In this document: positions 46,911-56,687 of the stretch, piece after piece
Numbering within the stretch: the stretch's first letter is position 1
Layout of the letters: each line of letters starts with the position of its first letter
The notes under the pieces: model-generated
What the model saw: the letters and a program-made list of their open reading frames with translations, nothing else
Told to the model about the DNA's origin: nothing
Databases searched by the model: none
DNA from: Chloroflexi bacterium TSY
Lineage (GTDB): Bacteria; Chloroflexota; Anaerolineae; Caldilineales; Caldilineaceae
Direction: 5' to 3'
DNA: 64,000 bases
NCBI GenBank assembly: GCA_019217005.1
Contig: JAHBNG010000047.1
Span: 33,731-97,730, forward strand
Program-made: the position numbers and the translations under genes

Positions 46911-48350
46911 TCAGACGCGCACGGGTCGATAGTCACCTCTATCCTTGTTGGGTTGGGTTTGGGTATTCTGATTCAGTCGAATGAGCAATTTTTCCATCAT
47001 TGAATGCAATTGATGGCGATGGGCATCGTCTGCTGCCAGATCGTTTAACTCATGCGGATCTTTCCACAGATCATACAGTTTGTAGGGGCTGGGTGGAATA
47101 TTCACTGGGTTATCCAGGTGCAAACGGCCCAACTGGCGCGGATCGCTTTCGGGTGCGCCCCACATCAGCTTATAGCGCTCGTCGCGCAACATTTTATCGC
47201 AGCCCATTTCTGCATAGACCGTTGAACGGTGCGTATCGGTCTGGCCTCGCAGCAGAGATGCCAGACTCTGTCCCTGGTCAAGCGCGTGAGGCGAGACACC
47301 ACAGAGTTCGCAGATCGTTTTCCCAATGTCCAAGATTTCGACCAGGAGGCCGCTCTCCTGGGCTTGAATACCGGGGCCAGCCACGATCAACGGGACACGC
47401 ATGCTGGCTTCGTAGAAACAGGTCTTGCCAAATAGTCCATGATCGCCCGCCATCTCGCCGTGGTCGGCCAGGTAAACAAAGATGGTATTGTCCAGGTCGC
47501 CCTGCGTCGCGATACAGTCGTAGAGTTTGCCCACATAGTGATCGATTTGGCTGATCATGGCCCGGTAACCGCGCCGTGCGCTGGCCAGCCAGTCGGGAGG
47601 ATTGTCGTTTCCCCAAGCAGGCGTTTCCGTGCGCTGGCGATAGAGATCCAGATAGGTCGGGAATGGCTCAATGGGCGAATGAGGCCCAGCAAAGCCAAGA
47701 TGCAAAAAGAATGGCTCTGTTCGGTCGCGTTGTTGTAGCCAGGCGAGGGCACGCTGACCGATGAAAGCTGTTTCCTGATACTCCTCCGACAGAGGCCACT
47801 CGTGGCAGAAAAAGCTAGGATCACCGCCCTTGGCCTTCTCCATGAAGTAGTGCCACTTTTCATAAAAGCGTACCACATCGGCAAAGACGCCCTCTGCTTT
47901 GAGAAATTGGCTATAGGCGCAGGTAATGCCCGAACGCAACATGCCATTGCCCGAGACCTCGCAGATCTCATCCCAACCCAGCGAATCCATCAGTTGCCGG
48001 TGTGACTCCGCCGTCAAGTCTGAATTGTAAGCGTGGATCTCCATATGCGTCTTCCCCACCACGCTCGTGCGATAGCCGCTTTGACGCAATTGTTGGACAA
48101 ACGTAGGCGTGCCGGGCGGCAGTTCGTGCAGATTGGTGTAGCAGCCCGTGTTCATCCCATAGCGCCCAGCCGCTATGGACGCACGCGAAGGGCAGCAGAG
48201 CGGCGAGTTGCAGTAAGCCGTTCTAAAGACCGTGCCCGTACGGGCCAGCCGGTTCAGATGTGGTGTCACGGTCACACCATTATCTTCGTAGCCCATAAAA
48301 TCCCAACGGTGTTGGTCGGCAATAATAAAAACGACGTTCGGTTGGTTCAT
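46911..48350 (-). CDS. Formylglycine-dependent sulfatase in a sugar ABC operon
   Basis: 479 residues. NVVFIIADQHRWDFMGYE gives the metal Asp, and the activation motif C-C-P-S-R has its modified Cys at residue 53, followed by ASIAAGR as in the PROSITE-type signature. VYLADHGEMAGDHGLFGKT completes the metal site. It starts 12 bp after the MalG-type permease stop, so it is the last gene of the operon from 53485. It probably desulfates the sugar that the transporter brings in. Confidence 0.94.
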   Translation of the reverse strand: MNQPNVVFIIADQHRWDFMGYEDNGVTVTPHLNRLARTGTVFRTAYCNSPLCCPSRASIAAGRYGMNTGCYTNLHELPPGTPTFVQQLRQSGYRTSVVGKTHMEIHAYNSDLTAESHRQLMDSLGWDEICEVSGNGMLRSGITCAYSQFLKAEGVFADVVRFYEKWHYFMEKAKGGDPSFFCHEWPLSEEYQETAFIGQRALAWLQQRDRTEPFFLHLGFAGPHSPIEPFPTYLDLYRQRTETPAWGNDNPPDWLASARRGYRAMISQIDHYVGKLYDCIATQGDLDNTIFVYLADHGEMAGDHGLFGKTCFYEASMRVPLIVAGPGIQAQESGLLVEILDIGKTICELCGVSPHALDQGQSLASLLRGQTDTHRSTVYAEMGCDKMLRDERYKLMWGAPESDPRQLGRLHLDNPVNIPPSPYKLYDLWKDPHELNDLAADDAHRHQLHSMMEKLLIRLNQNTQTQPNKDRGDYRPVRV

Positions 48351-48362
48351 ATGTTACCTCTG

Positions 48363-49214
48363 TTAGCCTTTGACTCCTCCCAACGTAATGCCACCCACGA
48401 GAAAGCGCTGGGCCAGCACAAAGACGAGAAATGTGGGGATAAAGCCGATGGTGGCGCTGGCCATCTGCATCCCCGCGTTGCCCGTCTCGGTCAACATGCT
48501 GGCCAGACCGACGGGCAACGTTTTCATCTCTTCCGACTGCATGAGGATGAGTGGGATCAAGAACGCATTCCATTCGCTGAGAAACGACAGTGTGACCAGG
48601 GTGATAATGGCGGGTTTGCAGAGCGGTGAGACGATGCTCCACCAGATGCGAAAGTGCCCAGCACCGTCCATTAGGGCAGCCTCATCGTAGTCGCGAGGGA
48701 TGCCCAAAATGTATTGACGAATGAGAAATGTGCCAAAGATGCTAACAGCAAAGGGCAAAATCAACGCCAGATAGGTGTCTACCCAATCCAGATACGACAG
48801 CAGGATAAAGAGCGGTACAATGGTCACCGTACCCGGAATCATCAACGTGCCCATGAAGAGCCAGAAGATCAGGTCCCTACCAGGGAATTCGCCGCGGGCA
48901 AAGGCGTAACCTGCCAACGATGCTGTGAATACCTGGAGAAAGACAGCCGCGATTGTCACAAACATGCTGTTGAAGATCCAACGGTCGATCAGCGAGCGTT
49001 GAAAGATGGCGGCGTAATTGTCCAAGGTAGGATTGGGCGGGATGATGGGAAAGGGAAAGTAGAAAAATTTAAAGTCGGCCTGCAAAGACATGGAGACCAT
49101 GAGAATGAACGGCCCCACGGTAACAATGGCTACGAGCAGCATGAGCAAATAGCTGATCAACGCGCGCACGTTGAATAGTTTGTGCAGACCGTGGCGACGC
49201 AGTGCTTGAGTCAT
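48363..49214 (-). CDS. CUT1 sugar ABC permease (MalG type)
   Basis: 283 residues starting MTQALRRHGLHKLFNV after AGGAGGCC, six helices, coupling loop YDEAALMDGAGHFRIWWSIVSP and C-terminus FLVGGITLGGVKG typical of MalG proteins. It is intact and sits between the interrupted MalF-type gene upstream and the sulfatase downstream. Confidence 0.94.
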   Translation of the reverse strand: MTQALRRHGLHKLFNVRALISYLLMLLVAIVTVGPFILMVSMSLQADFKFFYFPFPIIPPNPTLDNYAAIFQRSLIDRWIFNSMFVTIAAVFLQVFTASLAGYAFARGEFPGRDLIFWLFMGTLMIPGTVTIVPLFILLSYLDWVDTYLALILPFAVSIFGTFLIRQYILGIPRDYDEAALMDGAGHFRIWWSIVSPLCKPAIITLVTLSFLSEWNAFLIPLILMQSEEMKTLPVGLASMLTETGNAGMQMASATIGFIPTFLVFVLAQRFLVGGITLGGVKG

Positions 49215-50684
49215 GGCCTCCTCTTCCCAGTTGCGATTTTACAAACAACCTAAGTATTTGGAACCAAATTTCCTAACAAACAGAGCAAGTTTTTTGCAGA
49301 GTTGCCACGTGGCTGGTCGACTCCTGCAGCTCTGCAACCTTGCACCTACTTGTCGACTTGAGGCGACGCTTCGCTGGATTAATACAACTCATCCCACCCC
49401 ATGACGCGGCGCTGGACAAGTGCAATGCCCAGAATGATGACAAACAGAATCACCGAGATGGCTGCGCTGCGCCCCATGCGATAGAACTCGAAAGCCTGAA
49501 CCCACAGATGGTAGACCAGGGTCATGGTCGAGTAGCTTGGGCCGCCGCCGGTCATCAAGTAGGTGGGGCCAAACATTTGGAACGAGCGAATCGTGGCAAT
49601 AATCAAAATAAACGTGGTTGTGGGGCGCAGCATGGGGACCGTGACAAAGCGGAAGAGCTGAAGGCGCGATGCCCCATCCATGCGCGCCGCTTCGTAGAGA
49701 TCGGTCGGAATGGCCGTGAGACCGGCAATCCACAAGAGCATATAGTATCCGATCGCGTGCCAGATGGCCAGAGCAGCTAAGGTGGGCAGGGCCAACCAGG
49801 TGTTCAACAGAAAACGCTGCGGCGGAATGCCGACCCACCCCAATATGTAGTTAAAAATGCCGTCAGGCGTGGGCTTCACCAGAAAGATCCAGATCATGGC
49901 AATAATGGCAACAGTCGTCACCACGGGTAAGTAGTAGCAGGCGCGGAAGAAGAAGACGCCCGGCAACTTCTGATCGACCAGCACGCCCAACATCAGTGAT
50001 AGAAAGGCCAGAGGAAGGACAAACATCACAACATAGCTGATTGTGTTGAACAGGGATATGCGAAACACAGCATCGGCGAAGATGTCCCAGTAATTGGCCA
50101 GTCCAATCCACTGCTTGTCGCCCAGCATGGTCCAGGACGTAAAGCTGATCCAGAAAAGGAACCCCCAGATAAAGACATTGAACAACAAAAAGTTGATCAT
50201 GCTGGGAAGAATGAAAATATACCACCTTATTTTTGCGCAACGAGAGCGTGATTCTATTCGTTCATGCAACTAGAGGGGGTTTCTAATCGGCCTCTAGATA
50301 GGATTTCAAGCAAATCAGAAGGTCACGAGAATAAGGATGTGAACTTAGCAGGTCAATCCGTGAAAGTGAGCCGTTCTGAAAAGAGAGAAAACCAGGTATT
50401 TGTAATAGATCTCGAACAATTCGTTTCTGCCGGAAAGGTTCAAATCTAGTATCCACGAGAGCTTGCTGATGGAAATGGCCTATCAAATTATGCGCCAAAT
50501 CAGCCAAAAGGATAAGAGATTTTTGAGCTAGAAATAGGGTCTTGCGACGAGAAGCTAAGTGTAACCCCATTTTATCATTACGGAATTGTTCGATTTCAGC
50601 CGCACCTCGATTGTCATAATATGAAATGAAGTGACGCTTGGATGGCAATTTGATGGTCGAAATGTAGTAACTGACACAAATTTG

Positions 50685-51002
50685 GGGGTGGTTCAGAATT
50701 AGGTTTACACTTTTGATACATAGACAAAAATCTATATGAGGTCATTTTCTGCCTGAGCATGGCTCAAATTAGAAAATATAAACATCTTTTCTCGGGGTGG
50801 TTCAAAATTAGGTTTACACTTTTGATATATAGACAAAAATCTATATGAGACCGTTTTCTCTCTGAGAACCGGCGAAATCAGAGAATATAAACGTTCTTTC
50901 TGTTTCTAAAAGTGTAAACCTATCTATCCAGCTAAAATGAACCACCCCCTTTTCTCTTTGCAAAAATGTAAACCTAATTGTCCGCCTAAAATGAACCACC
51001 CC
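50685..51002 (+). mobile_element. MITE-1 copy 4 (outer, A subtype) in the IS transposase
   Basis: Ends GGGGTGGTTCA, target duplication CAAATTTG at 50677-50684 and 51003-51010. Its own length is 155 bp once the inner copy and its duplication are removed. Confidence 0.95.
50794..50948 (+). mobile_element. MITE-1 copy 5 (inner, B subtype) in the outer MITE
   Basis: 155 bp, with duplication CTTTTCTC at 50786-50793 and 50949-50956; both copies derive from the outer MITE's own sequence. It shows that the B subtype moved after the A subtype copy was already in place. Confidence 0.95.
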
Positions 51003-52153
51003 CAAATTTGCTCGTTTTTCACTCTTTTTTTGAGAAAAATGCGTACAGGGCGATTAAACTTGATAGGTGATGGAATTTCAGCCAGAAAGACGTCACCGCA
51101 AGGATCCCATCGAGTCACCTGTTGCGCCCACAAATGGGCACGACGGTTGGAGTTGCCCTTCATCATAAATTGATAGTTGCGGTTGAGCAGCCACCGAATA
51201 TTTTCTTCACTACCTGCACCGCCATCGGTGCGCCAGACGACTCGCTCGCGTTTTTTCTCGTCTAACTCTAATGAACTTTCCGTGGCAAGCACGGCTGGCT
51301 GAAACGATGGAGCTGTATGCTGACTCCCTGGATAGAGGTCTGACCAAACCGTTTCATGGTATTTAACCGAACTTACACGGACCAATTGGCGTCCCGTTGC
51401 GTTTTTTTGCCGCTAAAATAGCCTTTTTGACTTTTCTGTGCCTTTTTGCCGCATGGTAATCCGGATAGGTCAAAGTCTAACCACAAGAACCCTCGCCAAT
51501 CGTGGTTGTGTATTTGGCTTAGAGGCTTGCAGATTTCGCTGACCACACTCTCTAATTGACCGATATTCATTAGAGTTAGGGCGTCTAATGTACGAGACAT
51601 ATTTGATTGCTCACTAAGCTGCTCCATCCCATAAATTTTCGCAAGGAGTCTTTCTGGTCTGACCTTTGTATTGAACTCAGTCAGCGTTGCGCAACCACAT
51701 AATATGCTAACCAGCACCTGTTCCAACTTACTTGCTGGTGTATATTCATACGTTTTGACCGGTATTTCGATCTTCTTCAACGCAGTTAGCATTTTCTCTT
51801 GATGGTAGTGTGCCAGCAACGCAGCTAATGGTGCATACTGAGTATTGCTGATCTCGTTCGTTAGTCCGAATTCTATTGCCATGAATGCCTCCTTGGATCG
51901 GGTATCTCTAATGAATTTCTTTGAGGCTATCCTTTTTTCGGCATTTTGACGAATTTGATCGAATAGAATCAGGCTCTTATTGCGTCAACGAATAGAATTC
52001 CCTTCCCGTTGCGCAAAAATAAGGTACCAGACGCCGTTCTTGCGCACTTTGTGCCACCGAGATTGGCGGGCGATGTGTGGGTGTGTCTGGGACGTGTTCG
52101 TGGCCCAGCTTGTTTCTGTCATGCTATACTTTTTCAGTTCTTTCATTCGACGA

Positions 52154-53485
52154 TCAGCCACCCTGCTGGGTGAGATCTTCCTGGATCAGCGTATCGAGGG
52201 CAGTATGGGCCGCCATCAACGCATCTTCAAGTGATTTGTTGCCCAGGATGTAGGCATGTAACTCCGGGTTGACTGTCTGGTAGCCGGGACGGAAGTAGAA
52301 ATAGCGATCCTTGTTGGCCTCTACATAAGGAGTCAATTCGCCAAAGGAACGGACCAGATCGCCTGGTGGCCAGGCATCTGCGGCGCGCGCCGATTCACGG
52401 CTGGGGATGTAGCCACCCAGATTCGACCACTCGGCCAGCACGTCCGCCGACATCACGAAGGAGAGCCATTCGCCACCTGCCGCAAAATCTTTGCAGGTGG
52501 AGTACATGGCCACAGAGCCATCGCTGGAATTGGTCACGGGGCGCACTTTGGAGAAGGGTTGAGGCAGAACGGCAATATTGATATCCTCGGCCTGGGACAC
52601 TGTATCACTGGCCCCCTGTGCGCTGTGACGCTGAGAGATAATCATATCTTTGCTGAGGAAGTAATTGGGCATCTGCGCACTGACCTGCATCGTTACAAAC
52701 TCGATAGGCGACCAGTTGTTGTCGAAATGTTCCTTGTATAGCATCCACGTCTCGCGGGTCTGCTCGCTGTCCAGCGCTGAGCCAGTGACAGTGCCGCTCT
52801 CGTCTTCCTGCAACACCCGGCCATCATTTTGCCAGAGCATGTAATACCAGGTCGCGCCATCAACCCGCAGCAGTGTGGAGAAAAGCCCATTGTCTGCGGA
52901 CATGGCACCCAACTCTCGCAGGTCATCCCAACTATCGGGGAATCGGCTCATATCCCAGCCCACGCTTTCCAACAAGTCGGGATTATAGAGGCGACCAAAT
53001 GGGCCAGTGTTGTAGGGAACCATATAGAGCTTGCCTTCCAAATAGCAGAGGTCGGTCAAGCCTTGGGGTGTATCGCTCACGATCTCATCGGCCAGGTAGT
53101 CATCCAATGGAGCGAGGGCACCGGCCCCGCCAAAACTCCAGATCATATCCACATTCATACACGACACATCGGCTGCTCGACCACCGGCGTAGGCCGTCAT
53201 CATCTTTTGCCGCCGATCCGACCACGGCATGATTTCAGTGTCGATCTGAATGCCTTCATGGCCCTCCTCATAGAAACGCTCGGTGAGCGGTGTCCACACC
53301 TGTTCGATGTCATCCTGGGTAAATGGATTCACCCACCAACGCAGTTCAACAGACGCCTGGGCAACTGCGCCTTCCTCTCCGCCGCTGGGGGCAACCGGTG
53401 CAGCACACGCCGCCAATACCGCGCTGGTGACGCCGATACCGGACACCTGCAAAAAAGTACGCCGGCTAATCTTTGTTCGACGCAT
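52154..53485 (-). CDS. CUT1 sugar-binding lipoprotein (family 1), third system
   Basis: 443 residues starting MRRTKISRRTFLQVSGIGVT after AAGGAGATT; Tat-like SRRTFL and lipobox LAAC. VELRWWVNPFTQDDIEQVWT and GGRAADVSCMNVDMIWSFGG are binding-protein patterns. It heads the set binding protein - MalF (split) - MalG - sulfatase on the minus strand. Start 53485 is chosen over upstream in-frame codons by the ribosome-binding site and signal peptide. Confidence 0.93.
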   Translation of the reverse strand: MRRTKISRRTFLQVSGIGVTSAVLAACAAPVAPSGGEEGAVAQASVELRWWVNPFTQDDIEQVWTPLTERFYEEGHEGIQIDTEIMPWSDRRQKMMTAYAGGRAADVSCMNVDMIWSFGGAGALAPLDDYLADEIVSDTPQGLTDLCYLEGKLYMVPYNTGPFGRLYNPDLLESVGWDMSRFPDSWDDLRELGAMSADNGLFSTLLRVDGATWYYMLWQNDGRVLQEDESGTVTGSALDSEQTRETWMLYKEHFDNNWSPIEFVTMQVSAQMPNYFLSKDMIISQRHSAQGASDTVSQAEDINIAVLPQPFSKVRPVTNSSDGSVAMYSTCKDFAAGGEWLSFVMSADVLAEWSNLGGYIPSRESARAADAWPPGDLVRSFGELTPYVEANKDRYFYFRPGYQTVNPELHAYILGNKSLEDALMAAHTALDTLIQEDLTQQGG

Positions 53486-53571
53486 AATCTCCTCCTTGTG
53501 ATCGATTGATATATTTAGGTATAATACGTACAGCAACATGATAGTTTTCCTACCAGAAAGGTAAGGTTTCG

Positions 53572-53817
53572 ATGGTATCCATCAAGGAGCAAATTGTTGA
53601 GCAATTAGATTTTTTACCCGAAACCATATTAATTCAGGTAGTGAGAGGTACGGTACCAACTAATGGAGTAACCGGGACGGATAAGCCAACTAGTATCGAC
53701 AACGATCCATTGGTTGGCTCATTCGCGGGCTCTCCAGATCTGGCATATCCGTCAGAAGAAATTCTAACTGAAGATATCGATCCTCATTCTGGATGGACGT
53801 GGAAGACTCAGTCATGA
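53572..53817 (+). CDS. Putative antitoxin upstream of a PIN-domain gene
   Basis: 81 residues, MVSIKEQIVEQLDFLPETIL..., acidic C-terminus ending HSGWTWKTQS. No HTH or AbrB motif is clear. Its stop overlaps the next ATG by 4 bp, the coupling usual for antitoxin and toxin pairs; the role is inferred from that position. Confidence 0.55.
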   Translation: MVSIKEQIVEQLDFLPETILIQVVRGTVPTNGVTGTDKPTSIDNDPLVGSFAGSPDLAYPSEEILTEDIDPHSGWTWKTQS

Positions 53818-54095
53818 CTTAATCTGCCGTAGCCGATACCGGCTTCGTTGTTGCATTGCTGAATCGACAAGATCGACTACATTCAAGTGTTCGTCGGATA
53901 TACGAGCAACAAACTTCGATCTGGCTTCCCCAAACAGCTTTGACAGAGGTTGCCTATCTGGTTGGTCGGGAAGCGGGTATTCCGACAGTTATCCAATTCA
54001 TACGGGGACTTAATTCAAGCCGCTTTTCAACTGTGGCATTGAACAGCCAGGACTTAGAAAGGTCTTATCGGCCAACAATTTACGAACGACTTTAA
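53814..54095 (+). pseudogene. PIN-domain toxin with a stop at codon 3 and a lost C-terminus
   Basis: ATG ACT TAA opens the frame, then SAVADTGFVVALLNRQDRLH follows: DTGFVVALLN is the PIN domain's first acidic motif. Middle motif LPQTALTEVAYLVGREAG is present. The C-terminal Asp motifs are missing; after NSQDLERS the sequence leaves the family. Two independent lesions make this dead. Confidence 0.8.
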
Positions 54096-54293
54096 AGCCA
54101 GGTCTATTGGTTCTAGCGCCAGTTTCAATCTGTTCCCAAGTCATCTGGCTAAATTCATCCCAATCTGGAGATCTCTTTGGAAGTCTGGTTTGCTTAAAGC
54201 TTCCCTTTTTTGCGTCAAAATTTCTGCTACACTTAAACGAGAAAATTTGTGCTCGATATTTCTACCTCCCCTCCATCTATTGTATCAGGTATG

Positions 54294-54366
54294 TCAACCC
54301 TTAATTAATCCTGCCGTCAATTCCTGAATAAACCAGCGCTGCATGATCACATAGAGGATAATCATG
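54294..54366 (-). pseudogene. C-terminal remnant of a MalG-type permease
   Basis: The minus frame reads MIILYVIMQRWFIQELTAGL then IKG and a stop at 54294. This is the standard end of MalG-type permeases. Nothing upstream of it in the frame matches, so only about 23 codons survive, next to the phosphoesterase gene. Confidence 0.75.
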
Positions 54367-54386
54367 GGCTGCCGGCCGCTACTTGA

Positions 54387-55466
54387 TCAATAATTGAAGG
54401 GTTTACGAAGCCGCAAAATTCTTTCTGCAAGTGTATACCATCCCTGCGGCGCGTGATCTGAGGTATGCAAATAACACTGCACTCGTACCTGATCGTGCCC
54501 TTCTTCAAAAATAAAGAGCCGGCTCATGGGTGTACAAAGATGGGGCTTGCCGTGATAGCGAGTCAGGGCGGCGACGTTGACAAAATTCACGCCCCACTTC
54601 TGTTCAATGTGGGACCGCCCTCCAAATCGATCATCGGGATGGGTATGGGTGTGACCACCCAGCCAACAATCGATTGTACCAGGATTTTGAGCCAGGTAGC
54701 TTTCAAAGGCTTGGGCGTCGGGCCTGCCATCTACAAAGTAGAGATAGGAGGCGCCTTCCGGTGCGCCATCGGGAAAATAACTGTGGTACTTGCTCTGCCA
54801 GTTGTCCGCGGCATCTTTGACAAAACCCTCCCAAGCTCCTGAAGCCACCGTTGTCTCTTTGAGCATGTGGTGATGGGCCGTGATGATGAGACAATCTTGA
54901 TTGGCTTCCACCATCTGCCGCCACCAGTCAAAGGTCTCGCCCGTGACCGCACCAGCAGGATACCCTCCACGATCGCCGCGCCCAACTGGCGGCCCACCGT
55001 CATTGCGGTCGGACATAAGCAGAAAGAGCAGATTGCCGACGCGAAAGGCGTAGCGCTCCCACGTCCCTTTGATGGGGTAGGGGCGGCGAGCCGGGTCAAC
55101 ACCCGAATAGGCACTGGATTCACCAGTCGGATCGATCCACTTACGAAACCACCATTGACACGACTCATCGGGACCGCTGGCATCGTGATTGCCGATGATG
55201 TTGTAAAAATGCTCGCGTGGGTGCTTGGTCGAGGCGGCAAATTGACGCAATACCTCCCGTCCCTCGTCATCTTGCGGTGAAGTTTGGCTTCCAGAGAGAT
55301 CGCCGAGATGGAGGGCAATATCCCATTCAAAGGGTGGACCACCTTCACTCCCTCCCTGCTCTGCCTGACGAATGGCATCGGCCAGACTCTCCCGATTGCC
55401 CCGCTCTAGATCTGTACCAACGTGTGAACAGCTCATCGCCCAGACACGAAATTGCTTTGCTGTCAT
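54387..55466 (-). CDS. Calcineurin-like metallophosphoesterase
   Basis: 359 residues starting MTAKQFRVWAMSCSHVGTDL after GGAGGCAATATC. Metal motifs: SCSHVGTD, LHLGDLSG (GD), IIGNHDAS (GNHD), ITAHHHM and GGHTHTH. Such enzymes cleave phosphoesters in nucleotides, phospholipids or sugar phosphates. The start overlaps the oxidoreductase stop by 4 bp (ATGA), so the two are co-expressed. It may be the last gene of the long minus-strand set from 64 kb. Confidence 0.9.
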   Translation of the reverse strand: MTAKQFRVWAMSCSHVGTDLERGNRESLADAIRQAEQGGSEGGPPFEWDIALHLGDLSGSQTSPQDDEGREVLRQFAASTKHPREHFYNIIGNHDASGPDESCQWWFRKWIDPTGESSAYSGVDPARRPYPIKGTWERYAFRVGNLLFLLMSDRNDGGPPVGRGDRGGYPAGAVTGETFDWWRQMVEANQDCLIITAHHHMLKETTVASGAWEGFVKDAADNWQSKYHSYFPDGAPEGASYLYFVDGRPDAQAFESYLAQNPGTIDCWLGGHTHTHPDDRFGGRSHIEQKWGVNFVNVAALTRYHGKPHLCTPMSRLFIFEEGHDQVRVQCYLHTSDHAPQGWYTLAERILRLRKPFNY

Positions 55467-56482
55467 GATATTGCCTCCATGGAAGCCACCTGTACGGCTA
55501 ACCCGGTTCGAATGGACTCCCAACAAGCCGCCGCAGTGGCAATCACTTTGGCCCCCGCCACTTCATCGATCAACGGTCGCTTGTCTTCCAACAGACATTC
55601 CTCAAAATGGCGCATGTAGCGCCATACCTCACGACCATGTCCTTGTTCGTGACCAAAGGAGAGATTCATGGTCGGCTGCCCCTCCAGCTTATCCAGCACA
55701 ATTTTATCGTTGACCACGCTGCCTTTGTCTCCATAGATGCCCAATCCCAACATGGGCAATGGCGGTTCGACCAAGCCAAAGACAGCCAGCACGCGGGCGA
55801 TCACGCCGGATCGAAAGCGTAAGTTGATCAGGAAGTTGTCGTGCTTGTCAGCTGGATAGCGAGAATCCATCTGGCTGCACGAAGCATAAACAAAGACTTC
55901 CTCTACGTCACCAAAAAACCAGCAGAGCAGATCAATTGGATGACAGGCACCACCGTAGAGAAAATCCTGGGGAGATTCATGCCTCCACGGCGTGCGGTCG
56001 AGCACGGGGCGCATGTCATGCACATAGTGCGCTTCGGCCCAAAGGGGACGTCCCAAATCGCCATCGTCATAGAGCTTCTTCGCCGCCATAAATTCCGGCA
56101 CAAAGCGGCAAGTCTGCCCCACCAGAAATTTGATGCCGTGCTGGCGCACGAGTTCGACCGTGCGTTGTGCTTCTTCCAATGACACCACCATTGGTTTGGT
56201 ACAGATGATGTGCTTGCCTGCCGTTGCTGCGGCTTCGATGTGCTCCATATGTAGATGGTCGGGAGAGTAGATGCCGACGACTTGAATTTCTGGGCGCGCC
56301 AATAGTTCTTGGTAGTCCGAAAAAGCAAAGGGAATATCGTGTTCGGTACGCATCTGCTCCAATAGCGCCATATTTGCGTCACAGATGGCGCGCACCTCCA
56401 TCTGTGAATCGGTGTCAAAATTGATTGCCACCATATTGCGTCCCATGCCCAGGCCGATGACGCCAACGCCGATCTCTTTCAT
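55463..56482 (-). CDS. Gfo/Idh/MocA-family oxidoreductase
   Basis: 339 residues. N-terminal NAD(P) fold begins GVGVIGLGMGRNMVA, with the family motif CTKPM (usually EKP) at about residue 96 and the C-terminal substrate domain containing GGACHPIDLLCWFFGDVEE with the catalytic-region His and Asp. It likely oxidises or reduces a sugar or cyclitol. Its ATG is 12 bp after the native stop of the methyltransferase gene (56495), so before the MITE landed it was probably in one operon with the RiPP-like genes. Confidence 0.92.
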   Translation of the reverse strand: MKEIGVGVIGLGMGRNMVAINFDTDSQMEVRAICDANMALLEQMRTEHDIPFAFSDYQELLARPEIQVVGIYSPDHLHMEHIEAAATAGKHIICTKPMVVSLEEAQRTVELVRQHGIKFLVGQTCRFVPEFMAAKKLYDDGDLGRPLWAEAHYVHDMRPVLDRTPWRHESPQDFLYGGACHPIDLLCWFFGDVEEVFVYASCSQMDSRYPADKHDNFLINLRFRSGVIARVLAVFGLVEPPLPMLGLGIYGDKGSVVNDKIVLDKLEGQPTMNLSFGHEQGHGREVWRYMRHFEECLLEDKRPLIDEVAGAKVIATAAACWESIRTGLAVQVASMEAIS

Positions 56483-56532
56483 GGTTTAATTCCTTCAGAG
56501 CGGATATCCAATCAGATAGGTGATGTTATACA

Positions 56533-56687
56533 GGGGTGGTTCAAAATTAGGTTTACACTTTTGATATATAGACAAAAATCTATATGAGACCGTTTTCTCT
56601 CTGAGAACCGGCGAAATCAGAGAATATAAACGTTCTTTCTGTTTCTAAAAGTGTAAACCTATCTATCCAGCTAAAATGAACCACCCC
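56533..56687 (+). mobile_element. MITE-1 copy 6, between GTTATACA duplications
   Basis: 155 bp, B subtype, perfect 8 bp duplication GTTATACA at 56525-56532 and 56688-56695. It lies in the 3' end of the methyltransferase gene, 38 bp upstream of that gene's native stop (end to end). Confidence 0.95.

Larger units (their letters stand above)
50283..51882 (-). pseudogene. Transposase of the nested IS, interrupted by MITE-1 and a frame slip at A7
   Basis: Starts MAIEFGLTNEISNTQYAPLA. WLDFDLSGLPCGKKAQKSQK includes a likely catalytic Asp. At a run of seven A near 51408 the frame must slip back one base to give KKNATGRQLVRVSSVKYHET; WRTDGGAGSEENIRWLLNRN follows with a second Asp. At KNEQI the outer MITE is inserted. 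Without it the frame reads KNEQICVSYYISTIKLPSKR and continues to SYLEAD at 50283. The A7 run could be a programmed slip or a lost A. Confidence 0.85.
50225..52024 (-). mobile_element. IS element (DDE type, family unassigned) with nested MITEs
   Basis: Perfect 18 bp terminal repeats CCTTATTTTTGCGCAACG, with similarity reaching further inside (TTCTATTCGTT). The 5 bp duplication TACCA lies at 50220-50224 and 52025-52029. The size is 1800 bp, or 1474 bp after removing the two nested MITEs and their target duplications. Confidence 0.93.
49379..52122 (-). pseudogene. CUT1 sugar ABC permease (MalF type), split by a nested IS
   Basis: The native gene starts at 52122 (MTETSWATNTSQTHPHIARQ), runs to 52025, is interrupted by an IS from 52024 to 50225, and resumes at 50224. 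With one TACCA removed it reads RKNGVWYIFILPSMINFLLF, in frame. It then continues to 49379 with coupling loop YEAARMDGASRLQLFRFVTVPML. As it stands an ATG in the IS end (50269) gives a chimeric start, MHERIESRSRCAKIR, joined to WYIFILPS. That chimera keeps all membrane segments and could still work if transcribed. Confidence 0.93.

Noticed and set aside
51980..52234. Plus-strand ORF beginning MRQRIEFPSRCAKIR as a small gene
   Set aside because: It is the coding-looking terminal repeat of the IS followed by antisense of the permease N-terminus.
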